Part shown: positions 1 to 6,506 of the stretch, in pieces
How the letters are laid out: the number at the start of each line of letters is the position of its first letter
How positions within the stretch are numbered: position 1 is the first letter of the stretch
Source of the DNA: Gammaproteobacteria bacterium
Lineage (GTDB): Bacteria > Pseudomonadota > Gammaproteobacteria > Pseudomonadales > Azotimanducaceae
Reading direction: 5' to 3'
NCBI GenBank assembly: GCA_027295975.1
Contig: JAPUJX010000058.1
Coordinates: forward strand, 1-9,439
Length of the DNA stretch: 9,439 bases
Translations under genes and position numbers: made by a program
The notes under the pieces: generated by a model
What the model saw: the letters and a program-made list of their open reading frames with translations, nothing else
The model's database searches: none
Told to the model about the DNA's origin: nothing

Positions 1-753
1 CGGGTGGGACGCACGATGGGGATGTACAACGGCTTTTCGCGGGCGGGTTCAGTGGCGGGTTTGTTGGGGGGTGCGGTACTGGTTGACCTGTTTGGCTTCG
101 CTGCCGGAGTGTTGATGCTGGCGGTCGTGAGCCTGGTGAGCCTGCCGTTGGCGGCCGCCGGGTTGCGCCCAGAGGCACGAGGTAACCCGTCCGTCGCTCT
201 CGCGGGCAATGTTTTGCCCGGGGCGTTGTTAGTACTTGGTTTTACTTTAGGTGCGGTCGGACCGGGATTTGTCATGGGCACCCTCGGTGCCAGCATGGTG
301 GGTTATGTGGGTGCCGGCGGGTTGTTCAGCGCGGCAACGCTGACGGGTCTACTGTTGGGTATCCGTTACCTGATGGACACGGCGGTGGCACCCTGGCTTG
401 GAGGGGCAACCGACAGATATGGTGTTCGTCGTGCATCCATGATGTATCTGGGTACCGGTGGCCTCGCGCTCGTAGCGGCATCGCTGCATCCGCCGCTGAC
501 GTTGTTCATGCTGGCGATCATTGTGTTTTTTATCTGCGGCACCGGCTTGCAGGCTGGTGTTACGGGTACAGCCAGCCGTCAGGGTCCCGCGGCTTTTGCG
601 CGTTATGTGACGGCTTCGGATTTCGGTTCGGCTTCGGGTCCGCTGCTGGGTTGGCTGGTGGTGGCGTGGCTCGGTGACCCCGGGTTGTCTCTCGGTCTGG
701 GTGGAATTTGCTACCTTCTAGCTGTGAGCGCGGCAGCGAGGCTCCGTTGCTGA
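1..753 (+). CDS. MFS transporter, C-terminal part (5' end outside window)
   Basis: This is an integral inner-membrane protein of the major facilitator superfamily; the substrate cannot be read from the sequence. The frame is open to the left edge. The GTG at 4 is only the first start codon in view and lies inside the protein, because the visible part begins at what looks like TM5 (a Gly-rich helix with G-L-L-G-G at about residues 19-23). The C-terminal half follows, with several hydrophobic segments (about 69-118, 151-178, 205-245). The loop GGATDRYGVRR (about 133-143) matches the MFS motif A of the second half, between TM8 and TM9. SASGPLLG near 209-216 resembles the Gly-Pro pattern of motif C. 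The gene ends in TGA at 751-753. It is separated by 242 bases from the next gene, so it is probably a separate transcription unit. MFS membership is confident; function is not. Confidence 0.85.
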   Translation, partial: RVGRTMGMYNGFSRAGSVAGLLGGAVLVDLFGFAAGVLMLAVVSLVSLPLAAAGLRPEARGNPSVALAGNVLPGALLVLGFTLGAVGPGFVMGTLGASMVGYVGAGGLFSAATLTGLLLGIRYLMDTAVAPWLGGATDRYGVRRASMMYLGTGGLALVAASLHPPLTLFMLAIIVFFICGTGLQAGVTGTASRQGPAAFARYVTASDFGSASGPLLGWLVVAWLGDPGLSLGLGGICYLLAVSAAARLRC

Positions 754-793
754 TGGGTACCGGTCTGTTATTGGGCGCCACCCAGAAAACAGC

Positions 794-828
794 GGCAGGG
801 TCAAAAATCCGAGATCTTCGACCCTGCC
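794..828 (+). terminator. Possible hairpin terminator of the MFS gene
   Basis: A perfect 9-bp inverted repeat (GGCAGGGTC at 794-802, GACCCTGCC at 820-828) with a 17-nt loop begins 41 nt after the MFS stop codon. The stem is GC-rich, but no T-run follows (the next bases are TGCTAAGTTAGG). It is therefore not a canonical intrinsic terminator. It could be a Rho-assisted end or an mRNA 3'-stabilising hairpin. Confidence 0.4.
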
Positions 829-858
829 TGCTAAGTTAGGAGGGATGATACGGAGGGA

Positions 859-892
859 TACCCGAGGAAGGGGAGGGGAGGGATTTCGGGTA
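859..892 (+). other. G-quadruplex-type G-run between short inverted repeats
   Basis: Bases 870-890 contain four G-tracts: GGGG, GGGG, GGG and GGG, with loops A, A and ATTTC. This fits the G3+N1-7 quadruplex pattern on the + strand. The run lies between a 7-bp inverted repeat, TACCCGA (859-865) and TCGGGTA (886-892). The fourth G-tract is therefore also the pairing partner of the C-tract at 861-863, and a hairpin and a quadruplex would exclude each other. It lies 106 nt upstream of the LysR ATG and could be in the untranslated or promoter-upstream region. Function is inferred only from the pattern. Confidence 0.45.
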
Positions 893-915
893 CCCCTCAA
901 CGATCACGAGGCTAT

Positions 916-956
916 GTTACTTTAAGTAACACAAATTGCAACCTTAGGTAACGCAA
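916..956 (+). promoter_or_regulatory. Palindrome and 22-bp-spaced direct repeat upstream of the LysR gene
   Basis: GTTACTT-T-AAGTAAC (916-930) is a perfect palindrome with 7-bp arms. Overlapping it, TTAAGTAACACAA (922-934) recurs as TTAGGTAACGCAA (944-956), 11 of 13 bases identical and exactly 22 bp away. That places the two copies about two helical turns apart on the same DNA face. This is the usual geometry for a dimeric or tetrameric regulator, and LysR proteins bind multiple sites upstream of their own genes. Which protein binds is inferred. Confidence 0.55.
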
Positions 957-970
957 CAGCTTGTTGCGTT
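950..970 (+). promoter_or_regulatory. Operator-like palindrome overlapping the LysR -35 region
   Basis: AACGCAACA-GCT-TGTTGCGTT is a perfect inverted repeat with 9-bp arms and a 3-nt centre. Its right arm also pairs with a further half-site (TGTTGC at 962-967 with GCAACA at 974-979). A TTGCAAC half-site lies at 936-942. The palindrome covers the presumed -35 hexamer, the position expected for negative autoregulation, which is common for LysR-type genes. The core and right arm (ACAGCTTGTTGCG, 956-968) recur exactly upstream of the GH78 gene at 3108-3120. Confidence 0.6.
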
Positions 971-989
971 TTTGCAACACCGTTATGAT
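961..989 (+). promoter_or_regulatory. Predicted sigma70 promoter of the LysR gene (possibly leaderless mRNA)
   Basis: TATGAT (984-989) matches the -10 consensus at five of six bases. It is preceded at a 17-nt spacing by TTGTTG (961-966), which matches TTGACA at three of six. Transcription would be expected to start around 996, the A of the LysR ATG itself. The only Shine-Dalgarno-like string, GAGG at 991-994, is one base from the ATG and too close to work normally. Together these suggest a leaderless or nearly leaderless transcript. Confidence 0.5.
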
Positions 990-995
990 TGAGGA

Positions 996-1904
996 ATGGA
1001 CTGGGACGATTTCAAGTACTTCACCGCCGTGGCCCACTCGGGGTCAGTTCGTAAAGCCGCCGACCTGCTTGGAGTACACCCATCTACGGTGACCCGTCGC
1101 CTGGATCAGTTCGAGCGCCGATTAGGGGTGAGACTGTTCACGCGCACGCCCAGCGGCTTGCGGATCACGCCGGCAGGGTCTGAAGTTATTCAGGAGGTTG
1201 ACGAGGTTGCGGCGGAACTCAGTGGAATTCAGCGGCGTCTGCAATATCGAACCGGGGACATGGCCGGGCGTTTGAGAATCACGATTGACGATTTGTTTGC
1301 GGAGAATCTTCTGAATCACGATTTTGCCGGGTTCTCCCGTCGTTACCCGGAGGTGCAGCTGGAATTCGTAGCGGCATATCAGAACCCCGACCTGGACAGA
1401 CATCAGGTAGATCTTGCCATCCGGCTGACGGACGACCCACCGGATCACTTGGTCGGACGCCGGTTGGGAAAGTACACTGCAGCCGTATATGGCAGCCGCC
1501 GCTATCTGCAGGATCACGAGCCCTGGACCGAGCCCCAGGCTTGTTCGTGGATTGAAACCGATCTGGACGCCAGCACGCTCGAAACCCCGGTGAAGATGAG
1601 ACACTTTGCAACGATGCCGGATGGTATGCGTTCCGGCAGCTTGAGATTGCAACTTGCCGCCATCAGGGGCGACCTGGGTATCGGCTTGGTGCCCTGCGCA
1701 TTAGGCGACCCGGACCCGGAGTTGCAGCGGCTCCCCGGAATCGAATCCCTCGAATTGCAGGATGTGTGGATGTTGATTCACCCGGACCTGCGTAACCTCG
1801 TGCGCTTGCAGGCGTTGCAGGAATTTCTTCAACGAACGTTTCGCGAACATCGAGAACGTCTGCTTGGCGAGGCGGCAGAAGCCACGAACACCAATATGAT
1901 ATGA
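996..1904 (+). CDS. LysR-type transcriptional regulator
   Basis: This 302-residue DNA-binding regulator has the normal length for the family. The N-terminus MDWDDFKYF is the standard LysR opening, which fixes the start at 996 despite the lack of a well-spaced ribosome site. The winged helix-turn-helix covers about residues 1-60: GSVRKAADLLGVHPSTVTRR at 16-35, then the wing RLGVRLFTRTPSGLRITPAG. A linker helix follows, then the periplasmic-binding-protein-like effector domain from about residue 90, starting GRLRITIDD and including the typical DLAIRLTDD. It is probably cytoplasmic and dimeric or tetrameric. The upstream palindromes suggest autoregulation, and a shared 13-bp site suggests that it also controls the GH78-nitrile hydratase operon. 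Its stop overlaps the start of the hydrolase gene, so the two are co-expressed. The inducer is not recognisable. Confidence 0.95.
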   Translation: MDWDDFKYFTAVAHSGSVRKAADLLGVHPSTVTRRLDQFERRLGVRLFTRTPSGLRITPAGSEVIQEVDEVAAELSGIQRRLQYRTGDMAGRLRITIDDLFAENLLNHDFAGFSRRYPEVQLEFVAAYQNPDLDRHQVDLAIRLTDDPPDHLVGRRLGKYTAAVYGSRRYLQDHEPWTEPQACSWIETDLDASTLETPVKMRHFATMPDGMRSGSLRLQLAAIRGDLGIGLVPCALGDPDPELQRLPGIESLELQDVWMLIHPDLRNLVRLQALQEFLQRTFREHRERLLGEAAEATNTNMI

Positions 1905-2779
1905 AGCAAAAAACCCCAACCTCCCACAGTTTTTACTCACAGCGATTGCGACTGCATCATCTGGACTGGGGCAACGTCACCGCCCCGAATATGCTGCTGG
2001 TGCACGGCGTCCAGGATCATTGCCACACCTGGGATTGGTTTGCGCGCGCCTTTCTCGACGACTATCACATCATCGCTCCAGACATGCGTGGGCATGGGGA
2101 TTCCGAGTGGGCTCGCGGTTCGAGCTACCACCAGATCGATTATGTGTACGATCTTGCTCAGCTCATCAGACAAGCGCAATTGGCGCCCACGGTGTTGGTC
2201 GCCCATTCGATGGGAGGAACCCTCGCGGCTTTATATGCAGGGGTATATCCAGAGACCGTCACCGCCCTGGTGATCATCGAAGGCGTGGGGTTGTGGCCCG
2301 GGAGATTCGAGGGGGCCCCGGCTCATGAGCGTGTTCGGCAGTGGATCGACAACAACCGCCACCTGGCGGGACGACAGCCGCGCCGCTACCCGTCGCTGGA
2401 AAGGGCGTATGAAAGGATGCACCGCGCTAACGCCCACCTGTCTCAAGAGCAGGCGCGGCACCTGACGATTCATGGAAGTCACCAGAACGAAGACGGCAGC
2501 TACAGTTGGAAGTACGACAACTATACCCACGCGTTTGCCGCCTACGGCATTCCGGAAGAGGAGATAGTCGCCCTGTGGGAGCGCATCACCTGCCCGGTGC
2601 TGATCATTAACGCAAGGGAAGGATTTCCTCATCGAATCGGACAGCATGGCACGGAAAGGCACTTCGACGACGTCCGGCTCGTGGATATTCCGGAGGCGGG
2701 GCATTGGGCTCACCACGATCGACTCGACGAGGTGGTGAGACTTTCGGTTGAGTTACTTTCGGGGCTGACAACTCGGTAG
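1901..2779 (+). CDS. Alpha/beta-fold hydrolase
   Basis: This 292-residue protein has no signal peptide and is probably a cytoplasmic esterase- or amidase-like hydrolase. Visible landmarks are the oxyanion-hole HG at residues 35-36 (LLVHGVQD), the strand-loop APDMRGHGDS at 59-68, the nucleophile elbow AHSMGG with Ser103, and the catalytic His268 in EAGHWAHHD. The acidic member of the triad is less clear. Glu240 in IINAREGF, at the usual site after strand 7, is my candidate. A helical cap appears to run from about 131 to 220 and is rich in Arg, His and Tyr. The ATG overlaps the LysR stop as ATGA (1901-1904), so translation is probably coupled, and no independent ribosome site is evident. Close relatives include C-C bond hydrolases, haloperoxidase-like enzymes and epoxide hydrolases, so the substrate is open. 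Confidence 0.9.
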   Translation: MKQKTPTSHSFYSQRLRLHHLDWGNVTAPNMLLVHGVQDHCHTWDWFARAFLDDYHIIAPDMRGHGDSEWARGSSYHQIDYVYDLAQLIRQAQLAPTVLVAHSMGGTLAALYAGVYPETVTALVIIEGVGLWPGRFEGAPAHERVRQWIDNNRHLAGRQPRRYPSLERAYERMHRANAHLSQEQARHLTIHGSHQNEDGSYSWKYDNYTHAFAAYGIPEEEIVALWERITCPVLIINAREGFPHRIGQHGTERHFDDVRLVDIPEAGHWAHHDRLDEVVRLSVELLSGLTTR

Positions 2780-2819
2780 AAACGACTTTGAGGATCACTT
2801 TTTCACCATGAGACCCCGA

Positions 2820-3044
2820 GCCTGGATTATTCATGAACAAGCTACTGCGGTCGCCGATAGCAGCAAAACGCCGGGCCTCGCAGGCAGGGCGTGCTCCCTC
2901 CGGGTGCTCGACGTGCTGTTAATGCACGCGCCCGTCCCTTTGGGACGGGACCCGCGCCCTCCAGTCCGCGCCACCCTGCCTGCGAGGCCCGGTGATTTAC
3001 TACTCTCGACAACCTCGCTACGCTTCTTCATGAATAATCCAGGC
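2820..3044. mobile_element. MITE-like palindromic element, about 225 bp
   Basis: The ends are perfect 18-bp inverted repeats, GCCTGGATTATTCATGAA (2820-2837) and its complement (3027-3044). The similarity continues inward imperfectly. A second perfect 19-bp pair, CCGGGCCTCGCAGGCAGGG at 2871-2889 with its complement at 2974-2992, gives arms of about 70 bp. A central hairpin lies at 2931-2949. No transposase is encoded, so it is non-autonomous. The CCTGG-type ends resemble what I recall of the IS1380 family, which makes about 4-bp target duplications. If the ends are CCTGG/CCAGG, the flanks are CGAG and CTAG, a 3-of-4 match, so a duplication is possible but degraded. It sits between the hydrolase gene and the GH78 promoter region. 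The open frames inside it are by-products of the palindrome. Confidence 0.8.
2931..2949. repeat. Central hairpin of the palindromic element
   Basis: CCCGTCCC-TTT-GGGACGGG is a perfect 8-bp stem with a 3-nt loop at the middle of the element. It would form a very stable hairpin in RNA read from either strand. It lacks a downstream T-run, so I do not call it a terminator. The full element could nevertheless impede read-through from the LysR-hydrolase unit. Confidence 0.75.
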
Positions 3045-3107
3045 TAGTGATTCCAACCGCCGACCGTGAACCCTTGCGCGGAAAACTGTCTCGGGGCAGA
3101 CTTACCG

Positions 3108-3120
3108 ACAGCTTGTTGCG
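3108..3120 (+). promoter_or_regulatory. Candidate LysR operator upstream of the GH78 operon
   Basis: ACAGCTTGTTGCG is identical over 13 bases to 956-968 in front of the LysR gene, where it forms the core and right arm of a 21-bp palindrome. Here the left arm is degenerate (TTACCG instead of AACGCA). The site lies 33 nt upstream of the GH78 ATG, downstream of the MITE. It includes TTGTTG, the same hexamer that serves as the presumed -35 of the LysR promoter. No good -10 is visible at 17 nt spacing, which suits a promoter that depends on an activator. Confidence 0.5.
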
Positions 3121-3153
3121 GAAAGCTTCCCGAAGGATGGATATGGAGCATTA

Positions 3154-5772
3154 ATGCTTGGTGCACCTGTAAGGCTTCGCTGCGAGTACCTTTCCAACCC
3201 CCTTGGTATCGACGAACCTCGGCCCAGACTTTCCTGGTGGGTCGTTGATGAGCGCCGTGCGGAAATTCAAACCGCTTATCGCATTCTGGCAAGCAGCGAT
3301 GTCGACAGGTTGAAAGCCGATGAAGCCGATCTCTGGGATAGCGGCAAGATCGACAGTGGGCAGGTGTGCGGTATCGAATATGCGGGTGCGCCGCTGGAAT
3401 CCTGCAGGTCGGTCTGGTGGAAAGTTCGCACCTTTGATAGCGATGGCATGCCCAGCCCCTGGAGTGACGCGGCGCGATTCGAAACGGGTTTGATCGACGA
3501 CCAGGACTGGCATGCACGCTGGGTGGGTACGCCGCTCATGGGCAGCCGCGCGAACGGTGCGCATGTGCCTCTGTTGCGCCGGGCGTTCGAGTTGCCGGAG
3601 GACTTCCGCCGCGCGCGTTTGTACATAACGGCGCTGGGCGTGTATAGCGCCGAAATGAACGGCCAGCGGGTATCACAAGACACTCTCGCCCCCGGCTGGT
3701 GCGACTACGGAAAACGGGTTTATTACCAGACCTACGACGTAACCGGGCTTGTGCGCCCGGGTGACAACGTGCTGGGGGTGATTCTCGGCGATGGTTGGTA
3801 TTGTGGTGCGCTGGCTCATACGGACCGCGAGAACTATGGGAACCGGCCATTACTCCTCGCCCAGCTCCAGGTGACCACGGCGACCGGCGGCACGTTGGTC
3901 GTTGCTTCGGACTACCAATGGAAGTGGCAGCGTTCGTGGATACTGCAGGCGGATTTACACCGCGGTGAAAGTGTAGACGGGCGGCAATATCTGCCGGGCT
4001 GGAGTACGCCGGGATATGACGACAAAAGCTGGTATCCGGTTGCTGTCGCGGACCCGCTGCCCCGGCGGCTGATCGCCAGTTCGAGCCCTCCGATAAGGCC
4101 GGTACGAAAACTGCAGCCGTTGCAGGAGCCGCTGCACCGTTTCGGGTCCCTGGGCACGGAGCGGTTGATATACGATTTCGGACAGATTTTTCTCGGCAGA
4201 GCAAACGTTTCGCTCATCCTCGAGCGTGGCAGTCACATCAGATTGCGGTATGCACGGAACATCACCGACGGCGGAGAACTCAAACCCCCACTCGACGCCG
4301 GGGTAGACGATTACACCGTGCGCGGCGATGAAAACGGAGAGTCGTTCGAGCCGGAATTCAGCCTTCATGGATTTCGCTATCTGGAGATATCCGGAGAGTT
4401 CCTCAAGGGTGGGATACTTGCGGTGGAGGCTGTAGTGGTGGCCGCGGCGCTCGAGACCACGGGCGAATTTCGCTGTGACCATCCGTTTTTGAACAAGCTG
4501 CAAAACAACATCAGCTGGACCGTGCGCTCGAGTTTTGTCGACGTTCCCATGGCCGGGATCGCAAGTGACGAGCGGTTTGCGCAAACTGGACCCACCCAGG
4601 CGTTCCTCCCGGCAGCCGCGTTCAACATGGATATCAGCGCGTTTGTCGCCAAGTGGTTGCACGACATGCAGGATGCGCAGCTCGAAGAAGGTGGGTTTCC
4701 ACCTGCCGTTCCGCCGCTGCCGCGTATCCCGATGCTCGCAGGAGACGGTGGTGCTGGTTGGTCTGATGCCATTATCCACGGCGTCTGGAATCTATATCGA
4801 CGGTTTGGCGACCGGCGCGCCCTGGAACGGTATTATCCGGTTGTCGTCGACTTTCTCGCTGGATTGCGGGATCGCTTCCCGGACCTCATTCGGCAGTCCA
4901 GCGACAATCCTCTCGCCAGGTCCAGCGACGATTCTGAAGACCTGATGGCAACGGCGGTTTTCTACGCGAGCGCCAGGCAGGCGGCCCGCATTGCCGGGGT
5001 GCTGGGTAAATTGAGTGACCTGGAAAACTATGATGAGCTTGCCGGGATGATTCGATCGGCATTCCGCAAAAGGTTTGTGACTCACGACGGGCGTCTCGTG
5101 GGTGATACACAGACGGGATATGTACTGGCTTTACATCACGGGCTCGTCGAGGGTGATGAGCGGAAGCTGGCGCTGGACATGCTCGCACGAAGAATCCGGG
5201 GTGATGGTTATCACCAGTCCATAGATCCGGTTGTCGCGCCATTCCTGCTGGATGTGCTCACCCGCGAAGGCCGTGCGGATCTTGCTTATCAGCTGGTCTT
5301 GCAGACGAGTGCGCCGAGTTGGTTACACCCGGTCATCGATGGCGCGACCCTCCTCGTCGATGAGCGGGGTGATGAGCGTAACCCGGGAATCGCGGCAGGT
5401 GCCATGACCGACTGGTTGTACACATCCATGGCTGGCTTCGATTTGCACGGCGACCTGGCGGTCGATCACAACGCTTATCGCAAAGTACGGATTCATCCTC
5501 GTCCCCCTATCGGGGTGGGTTTTGCGGAAGGTCCTTCCATCTGCTTCGCCGAGGCATCTTTCGATAGCGTCAACGGGCGGTTCGAGGTTCGCTGGAGCAT
5601 CGATAGCGGAATTTTCGAGCTTCAGGTACTGATTCCCTGTAACGGTAGCGCCCTGGTCATCATGCCCGACGGCATCGAGCACGAAGTTGCCGCGGGACGC
5701 CACCGATTCACCATGGCGCTGGGCGCGGAGGATGACGGCATTCCGGTATTGCGAGAAGTTTCAGGCAGGTAG
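3154..5772 (+). CDS. GH78 alpha-L-rhamnosidase-like protein with altered active site
   Basis: The 872-residue protein has the full bacterial GH78 architecture and no signal peptide. An N-terminal Fn3-like domain (about 1-112: CEYLSNPLGID, PRLSW, DSGKI, WWKVRTFDSDG) is followed by the accessory beta-sandwich domains (about 120-430: ARLYITALGVY, LAPGWCDY, LGDGWYCG, YDFGQIFLGR). The (alpha/alpha)6 barrel (about 435-760) has GDRRALERYYP and DTQTGYVLALHHGLV, and a C-terminal beta domain follows. The family normally cleaves terminal alpha-L-rhamnose. Here the signature DCPxRDERLGWTGD reads DVPMAGIASDERFAQTGP, so Glu473 is kept but the Trp and second Asp are Gln477 and Pro480. The GDW segment is DNP (584-586), TGF is SID (689-691), and the base-bearing TIWE is LLVDE (733-737). 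The ATG has GGAG five bases upstream (3145-3148). It heads the nitrile hydratase operon. It may be inactive or act on another substrate. Confidence 0.88.
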   Translation: MLGAPVRLRCEYLSNPLGIDEPRPRLSWWVVDERRAEIQTAYRILASSDVDRLKADEADLWDSGKIDSGQVCGIEYAGAPLESCRSVWWKVRTFDSDGMPSPWSDAARFETGLIDDQDWHARWVGTPLMGSRANGAHVPLLRRAFELPEDFRRARLYITALGVYSAEMNGQRVSQDTLAPGWCDYGKRVYYQTYDVTGLVRPGDNVLGVILGDGWYCGALAHTDRENYGNRPLLLAQLQVTTATGGTLVVASDYQWKWQRSWILQADLHRGESVDGRQYLPGWSTPGYDDKSWYPVAVADPLPRRLIASSSPPIRPVRKLQPLQEPLHRFGSLGTERLIYDFGQIFLGRANVSLILERGSHIRLRYARNITDGGELKPPLDAGVDDYTVRGDENGESFEPEFSLHGFRYLEISGEFLKGGILAVEAVVVAAALETTGEFRCDHPFLNKLQNNISWTVRSSFVDVPMAGIASDERFAQTGPTQAFLPAAAFNMDISAFVAKWLHDMQDAQLEEGGFPPAVPPLPRIPMLAGDGGAGWSDAIIHGVWNLYRRFGDRRALERYYPVVVDFLAGLRDRFPDLIRQSSDNPLARSSDDSEDLMATAVFYASARQAARIAGVLGKLSDLENYDELAGMIRSAFRKRFVTHDGRLVGDTQTGYVLALHHGLVEGDERKLALDMLARRIRGDGYHQSIDPVVAPFLLDVLTREGRADLAYQLVLQTSAPSWLHPVIDGATLLVDERGDERNPGIAAGAMTDWLYTSMAGFDLHGDLAVDHNAYRKVRIHPRPPIGVGFAEGPSICFAEASFDSVNGRFEVRWSIDSGIFELQVLIPCNGSALVIMPDGIEHEVAAGRHRFTMALGAEDDGIPVLREVSGR

Positions 5773-5793
5773 GAACGGGGATTCAGGCAGACG

Positions 5794-6468
5794 ATGGACG
5801 GCATTCACGATTTCGGCGGTAAGCAGGGTTTCGGTCGCGTATTGCGCGAGGATGACGAACCGGTTTTTCACGGCCGCTGGGAGGCAAAGGTGTTTGCTCT
5901 GCTGGGCGCGGCACGTTCCGCCGGCGCGCTGATGAACACCGATCAGTTTCGCCACGCGGTAGAGCGGATAGATCCCGTTGCCTATTTGAGTCACGGTTAT
6001 TATGGGCGCTGGCTTGGGGGAGTGGAAAACCTCCTGGTCGAGGCCGGTGTGCTTAAGACCGAAGAGATCGCCGCCAGAGCGCTCGAGCTTGGCGCCAACC
6101 CCGCCTGGACGGTGGCTGCCCGACCGTTTGCGGAACCGGACGTCGTGGATTACGAGGGTGAAATTTCCGGCTCGATCCGTCCGCTGGTCACCAAACCGGT
6201 CTTTCGGACAGGCGATCGGGTACGCACCCGCTCGTTCGGCACCGCCGGCCACACGCGATTACCCGCGTATGTCCGAGGTCGCGAAGGTTCGATCACCGCC
6301 TGGCACGATGGCTGGGTGTTACCGGACAGCAATGCCCATGGTCGGGGAGAAAACCCGGAACACCTGTATACGGTTGTTTTCTCCGGCACGGAGTTGTGGG
6401 GCGTGGAATCGGAACCCGGGCTCGCGGTGCATATCGATCTCTTCGAGAGCTACCTGCAAAAAACGTGA
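5794..6468 (+). CDS. Nitrile hydratase beta subunit
   Basis: The 224-residue length is normal for the beta subunit, which pairs with alpha to form the cytoplasmic enzyme that hydrates nitriles to amides. The N-terminus MDGIHDFGGKQGFG and EPVFHGRWEAKVFAL (22-36) are hallmark beta sequences. The helical domain runs to about residue 105. The C-terminal SH3-like barrel holds VFRTGDRVR, GHTRLPAYVRGREG, LPDSNAHGRGENPEHLYTVVF and ELWG. Two usually conserved positions differ: the typical YYE-x-W is YYGRW (Gly71), and the typical HTRLPRYVRG is HTRLPAYVRG (Ala158, codon GCG at 6265-6267). Arginines of the beta subunit normally contact the oxidised claw cysteines of alpha, and this motif may hold one of them. 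The gene follows GH78 after 21 nt. GGGG at 5777-5780 is a distant, weak ribosome site. The beta-alpha-accessory order suits a cobalt-type operon. Confidence 0.95.
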   Translation: MDGIHDFGGKQGFGRVLREDDEPVFHGRWEAKVFALLGAARSAGALMNTDQFRHAVERIDPVAYLSHGYYGRWLGGVENLLVEAGVLKTEEIAARALELGANPAWTVAARPFAEPDVVDYEGEISGSIRPLVTKPVFRTGDRVRTRSFGTAGHTRLPAYVRGREGSITAWHDGWVLPDSNAHGRGENPEHLYTVVFSGTELWGVESEPGLAVHIDLFESYLQKT

Positions 6469-6506
6469 CCAGTCAAATTGAACGAAAAGGATAAAAGGGG
6501 ATTGAG

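Noticed and set aside
1122..1652. A 176-codon open frame on the minus strand across the LysR gene
   Set aside because: It lies wholly antisense to a clear LysR protein, and its translation is Arg/Pro/Gln-rich with no recognisable domain.
2808..3047. Open frames of 66 and 79 codons on both strands inside the palindromic element
   Set aside because: They mirror each other because the element is an inverted repeat, resemble no protein family I know, and contain the terminal repeat sequence at both ends.
3955..4779. A 274-codon minus-strand frame inside the GH78 gene
   Set aside because: It is antisense to a well-conserved GH78 protein and has no recognisable domain; long antisense frames are common in GC-rich genes.
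5760..5790. Direct repeat TTCAGGCAG at 5760-5768 and 5782-5790 around the GH78 stop
   Set aside because: Nine bases, two copies, no palindromy and no promoter-like context; it may be a trace of slippage but supports no functional call.
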